Part shown: positions 6,748-6,967 of the stretch, one piece after another
Numbering within the stretch: the stretch's first letter is position 1
Layout of the letters: the number at the start of each line of letters is the position of its first letter
Origin: Bacteroidota bacterium
Lineage (GTDB): Bacteria > Bacteroidota > Bacteroidia > Chitinophagales > LD1
NCBI GenBank assembly: GCA_023428205.1
Contig: JAEYZB010000128.1
Coordinates: forward strand, 1-6,967
Length of the DNA: 6,967 nt
Reading direction: 5' to 3'
Notes under the pieces: model-generated
Told to the model about the DNA's origin: nothing
Databases searched by the model: none
What the model saw: only the letters and a program-made list of their open reading frames with translations
Program-made: the position numbers and the translations under genes

Positions 6748-6967
6748 ATGAGGAGGATTATATCAATTATTGGAGTGCTATTGTTTTCGCAAACTCTTTT
6801 TGCGCAGGAAGAACGTAAACTAACACGTGCCGGAAACAAAGAATTTGACAAAGGAAACTTTGCCGAAGCGGAAGCGAATTACAAAAAGGCATTGGAGAAA
6901 AAAAACAATTTTCCCGAAGCGATTTTCAATTTAGGTGATGCGCAGTATAAGCAAGACCGATTTGATG
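6748..6967 (+). CDS. Secreted TPR protein, BatC-like N-terminal part, cut by the window edge
   Basis: The ATG at 6748 opens a frame of 73 codons that runs off the right edge. Residues 1-20 (MRRIISIIGVLLFSQTLFAQ) are a signal peptide. From about residue 28 the sequence is tetratricopeptide repeat: AGNKEFDKGNFAEAEANYKK (28-47), then ALEKKNNFPEAIFNLGDAQ, and YKQDRFD starting the next helix. The pattern (small residue, Tyr/Phe, GNFAEAExxYxKAL, NLGxAxYKQ) resembles the N-terminus of BatC of the Bacteroides aerotolerance (bat) cluster. BatA and BatB homologues usually precede BatC, but here the upstream gene is an unrelated receptor ended by a terminator. A stand-alone TPR protein is therefore equally possible. 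Leader: taaaaaaATG, no Shine-Dalgarno site. Confidence 0.82.
   Translation, partial: MRRIISIIGVLLFSQTLFAQEERKLTRAGNKEFDKGNFAEAEANYKKALEKKNNFPEAIFNLGDAQYKQDRFD

Overview
The window reads as chromosomal DNA of a Bacteroidota bacterium. Start codons mostly lack Shine-Dalgarno sequences and sit behind A-rich leaders. A secreted protein carries a type A C-terminal sorting domain of the type IX secretion system (T9SS), which is restricted to this phylum. One TonB-dependent receptor has the N-terminal CarboxypepD_reg-like extension common in this phylum, and promoter-like TAnnTTTG elements are present. The sequence does not settle class or genus.

Left half (1..about 3200, minus strand): a vitamin B12 acquisition operon. 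Transcription runs leftwards through a cobalamin riboswitch (about 3116..2969), then a secreted beta-propeller protein of YncE/BtuG type with a T9SS sorting domain (2848..1304). Ten bases later comes a 58-codon, GTG-started, cysteine-rich DUF5522 gene (1293..1117). Its stop overlaps by ATGA the start of a BtuB-like TonB-dependent receptor (1120 to the left edge, incomplete). Likely division of labour: the propeller captures corrinoid at the cell surface, the receptor imports it, and the riboswitch shuts the operon down when cobalamin is plentiful. The role of the DUF5522 protein is unknown. Two RNA structures deserve attention. One is a 7-base-loop hairpin (2880..2898) whose loop complements the riboswitch L5 loop. 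The other is a 16-bp hairpin with a UUCG loop inside the DUF5522 coding sequence (1205..1240). An imperfect palindrome resembling dispersed REP-type repeats abuts the aptamer and shares bases with its P2 helix.

Middle (3228..3569, plus strand): a divergently transcribed four-helix DMT_6/DUF486 membrane protein.

Right half (plus strand): a 953-residue TonB-dependent receptor with signal peptide, CarboxypepD_reg-like domain, plug and barrel (3751..6612), substrate unknown. A strong intrinsic terminator follows (6650..6679). Last is the start of a secreted TPR protein resembling BatC (6748 to the right edge, incomplete). No tRNA, rRNA, CRISPR array or transposase gene was seen.
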